Shown piece by piece: positions 5,935-6,844 of a stretch of DNA of 6,844 nt. The DNA is from an uncultured Chloroflexota bacterium (GTDB taxonomy: Bacteria > Chloroflexota > Dehalococcoidia > UBA3495): assembly GCA_913031095.1 (NCBI GenBank), contig CAJWGH010000056.1, positions 1-6,844 of the forward strand, written 5' to 3'. Under the pieces are notes generated by a model, which saw nothing but the letters and a program-made list of their open reading frames with translations, was not told the origin of the DNA and made no database searches. The position numbers and the translations under genes were made by a program. Numbering within the stretch: the first letter of the stretch is position 1; the number at the start of each line of letters is the position of its first letter.

Positions 5935-6576
5935 GTGAGTGCCGACGCACACCGAATCCCAATATACAAAGACTTTGTCCTCATCCAGTTGGCACTACTG
6001 GTCTTTGTCATAGATCAGTTCAGCAAATTCCTAGCGCGAGATCGGCTCTTGTTTCGGGAGTCGTTCCCGACCGACGGCTTCTTTCGATTCACTCACACCC
6101 ATAACACTGGCAGCGCCTTCGGCATCTTTCAGGATCAAAACACTCCATTGATCGTAGTATCCATTGTGGGTGTGGCCATTCTGATCATGATCTATCGCAG
6201 CCAACGTGTGCCCAGCAGCCTCCTGCGGCTCAGTTTGGGCTTGCAGATTGGGGGGGCGGTCGGCAATCTGTGGGACCGTCTCCGCCTAGGCCACGTCACT
6301 GACTTCGTGGATGTGGGCGCGTGGCCTGTTTTCAATGTGGCTGACGCCTCGATCATCACTGGCCTTGTGATTCTGGCCTACATATTCTTGGTTGTGCAGC
6401 CTGAAGACCAAAATCTAGTAACTGGCTATAATTGGTGCCCGGTCTGTGACGGAGAGATGCGCGCGGTGATCAACGGATGGCGTTGTTCCACCTGCGGTGT
6501 GCGGGAGCGGGTCGTAGGAGAAAGCCTCTCGGGGGAGAGCATGGTGGAAGAACTGACCGGAGACCAGAGGTTTTGA
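5935..6576 (+). CDS. lspA: Lipoprotein signal peptidase (signal peptidase II) with C-terminal zinc-ribbon extension
   Basis: LspA is the membrane aspartyl protease that removes signal peptides from diacylglyceryl-modified prolipoproteins. Four membrane helices fall at about residues 14-33, 70-88, 96-113 and 133-154. Conserved features are DQFSK (27-31), THNTGSAFGIF (55-65), GGAVGNLWDR (106-115), and the two catalytic aspartates D123 in HVTDFVD and D137 in FNVADASI. Most LspA proteins end soon after the fourth helix (about 150-170 residues). This one has 213, and the extra part carries CPVC (168-171) and CSTC (184-187) in a WCPVCDGEMRAVINGWRCSTC arrangement, a typical zinc ribbon, followed by an acidic, polar tail. 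The tail should be cytoplasmic. GTG 5935 is chosen because GGAG (5923-5926) lies 8 nt upstream. The reading frame is continuous, so the fusion is not a frameshift artefact visible here. The next gene starts 2 nt after its stop. Confidence 0.95.
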   Translation: MSADAHRIPIYKDFVLIQLALLVFVIDQFSKFLARDRLLFRESFPTDGFFRFTHTHNTGSAFGIFQDQNTPLIVVSIVGVAILIMIYRSQRVPSSLLRLSLGLQIGGAVGNLWDRLRLGHVTDFVDVGAWPVFNVADASIITGLVILAYIFLVVQPEDQNLVTGYNWCPVCDGEMRAVINGWRCSTCGVRERVVGESLSGESMVEELTGDQRF

Positions 6577-6578
6577 CC

Positions 6579-6844
6579 TTGGAAACGGCTGTTCATCAGT
6601 TCCTAGTCGGCGTGGATGAGTCCCGCCTGGACCAGTTTCTGGCCGGACAGGACACCGGTCTGACACGCAGTCGATTGTCGCGGTTGATAGTGGATGGACA
6701 GGTACTGATCAACGGCAGGTCGGCTAAGCCTTCCAACAAAGTTCGGACTGGAGATACCGTCTCGCTGACGGTGCCACCACCAAAACCAACTGGCGTAGTG
6801 CCCCAAGATATCCCACTGTCTGTGGCTTACCAAGATGAAGACTT
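6579..6844 (+). CDS. RluA/RluD-family 23S rRNA pseudouridine synthase, 3' end outside window
   Basis: An open frame runs from TTG 6579 off the end of the window, with 88 residues visible. It is the N-terminal S4 RNA-binding domain of large-subunit pseudouridine synthases: SRLDQFLAGQ (15-24), LTRSRLSRLIVDGQVLING (28-46), KPSNKVRTGDTVSLTVP (50-66). The proline-rich linker PPPKP is followed by DIPLSVAYQDED, the entry to the catalytic domain. The catalytic aspartate motif (HRLD type) lies beyond the window. GAGG at 6567-6570 is 8 nt before the TTG, and the start is 2 nt after the lspA stop, so the genes are translationally coupled. lspA next to rluD is a common order, which favours RluD, but RluA or RluC cannot be excluded from this domain alone. 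Confidence 0.92.
   Translation, partial: METAVHQFLVGVDESRLDQFLAGQDTGLTRSRLSRLIVDGQVLINGRSAKPSNKVRTGDTVSLTVPPPKPTGVVPQDIPLSVAYQDED

Overview
The window reads as a compact bacterial chromosome segment of moderate-to-high GC with eight genes: an incomplete gene at each end, and six complete ones, one of which is a small protein gene easily missed by length cut-offs. There are no RNA genes, insertion sequences, CRISPR arrays or phage genes that I can support. The taxon cannot be fixed from this window. A luciferase-like (LLM) flavin oxidoreductase beside housekeeping genes, together with ltaE and an LspA of ordinary bacterial type, would fit Chloroflexota (Dehalococcoidia/SAR202-like, where LLM oxidoreductases are abundant). 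That is only an inference from gene content.

Layout. (1) Bases 1-2245, plus strand: the 3' part of an LLM-class flavin oxidoreductase, then rarA/mgsA, an AAA+ ATPase of stalled replication forks, 22 bp downstream. (2) Bases 2266-5056, minus strand, read from right to left: a threonine aldolase (ltaE), an isochorismatase-fold hydrolase whose usual catalytic cysteine position is valine, and a 44-residue single-pass membrane protein whose TTG start directly abuts the hydrolase stop. After a 122 bp gap comes a two-domain arrestin/Spo0M-like beta-sandwich protein. ltaE, the hydrolase and the small protein form a tight operon. The arrestin-like gene may have its own promoter and a structured leader. 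It converges on rarA with a 20 bp gap. (3) Bases 5057-5253: a divergent intergenic region with a candidate promoter for each direction, a 13 bp tandem repeat and an inverted repeat. (4) Bases 5254-6844, plus strand: an alpha/beta hydrolase, lspA (signal peptidase II, with an unusual C-terminal zinc-ribbon tail), and the start of an RluA/RluD-family pseudouridine synthase. The lspA-rluD pair is a common bacterial neighbourhood.

The most noteworthy points are the LspA-zinc ribbon fusion, the unannotated 44-residue membrane protein, and the arrestin-like gene. The coding frame of that last gene clearly extends past every canonical start codon, back to a GTT codon that sits at ideal distance from a GGAGG ribosome binding site. 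I see no convincing new multi-gene defence or mobile system here.
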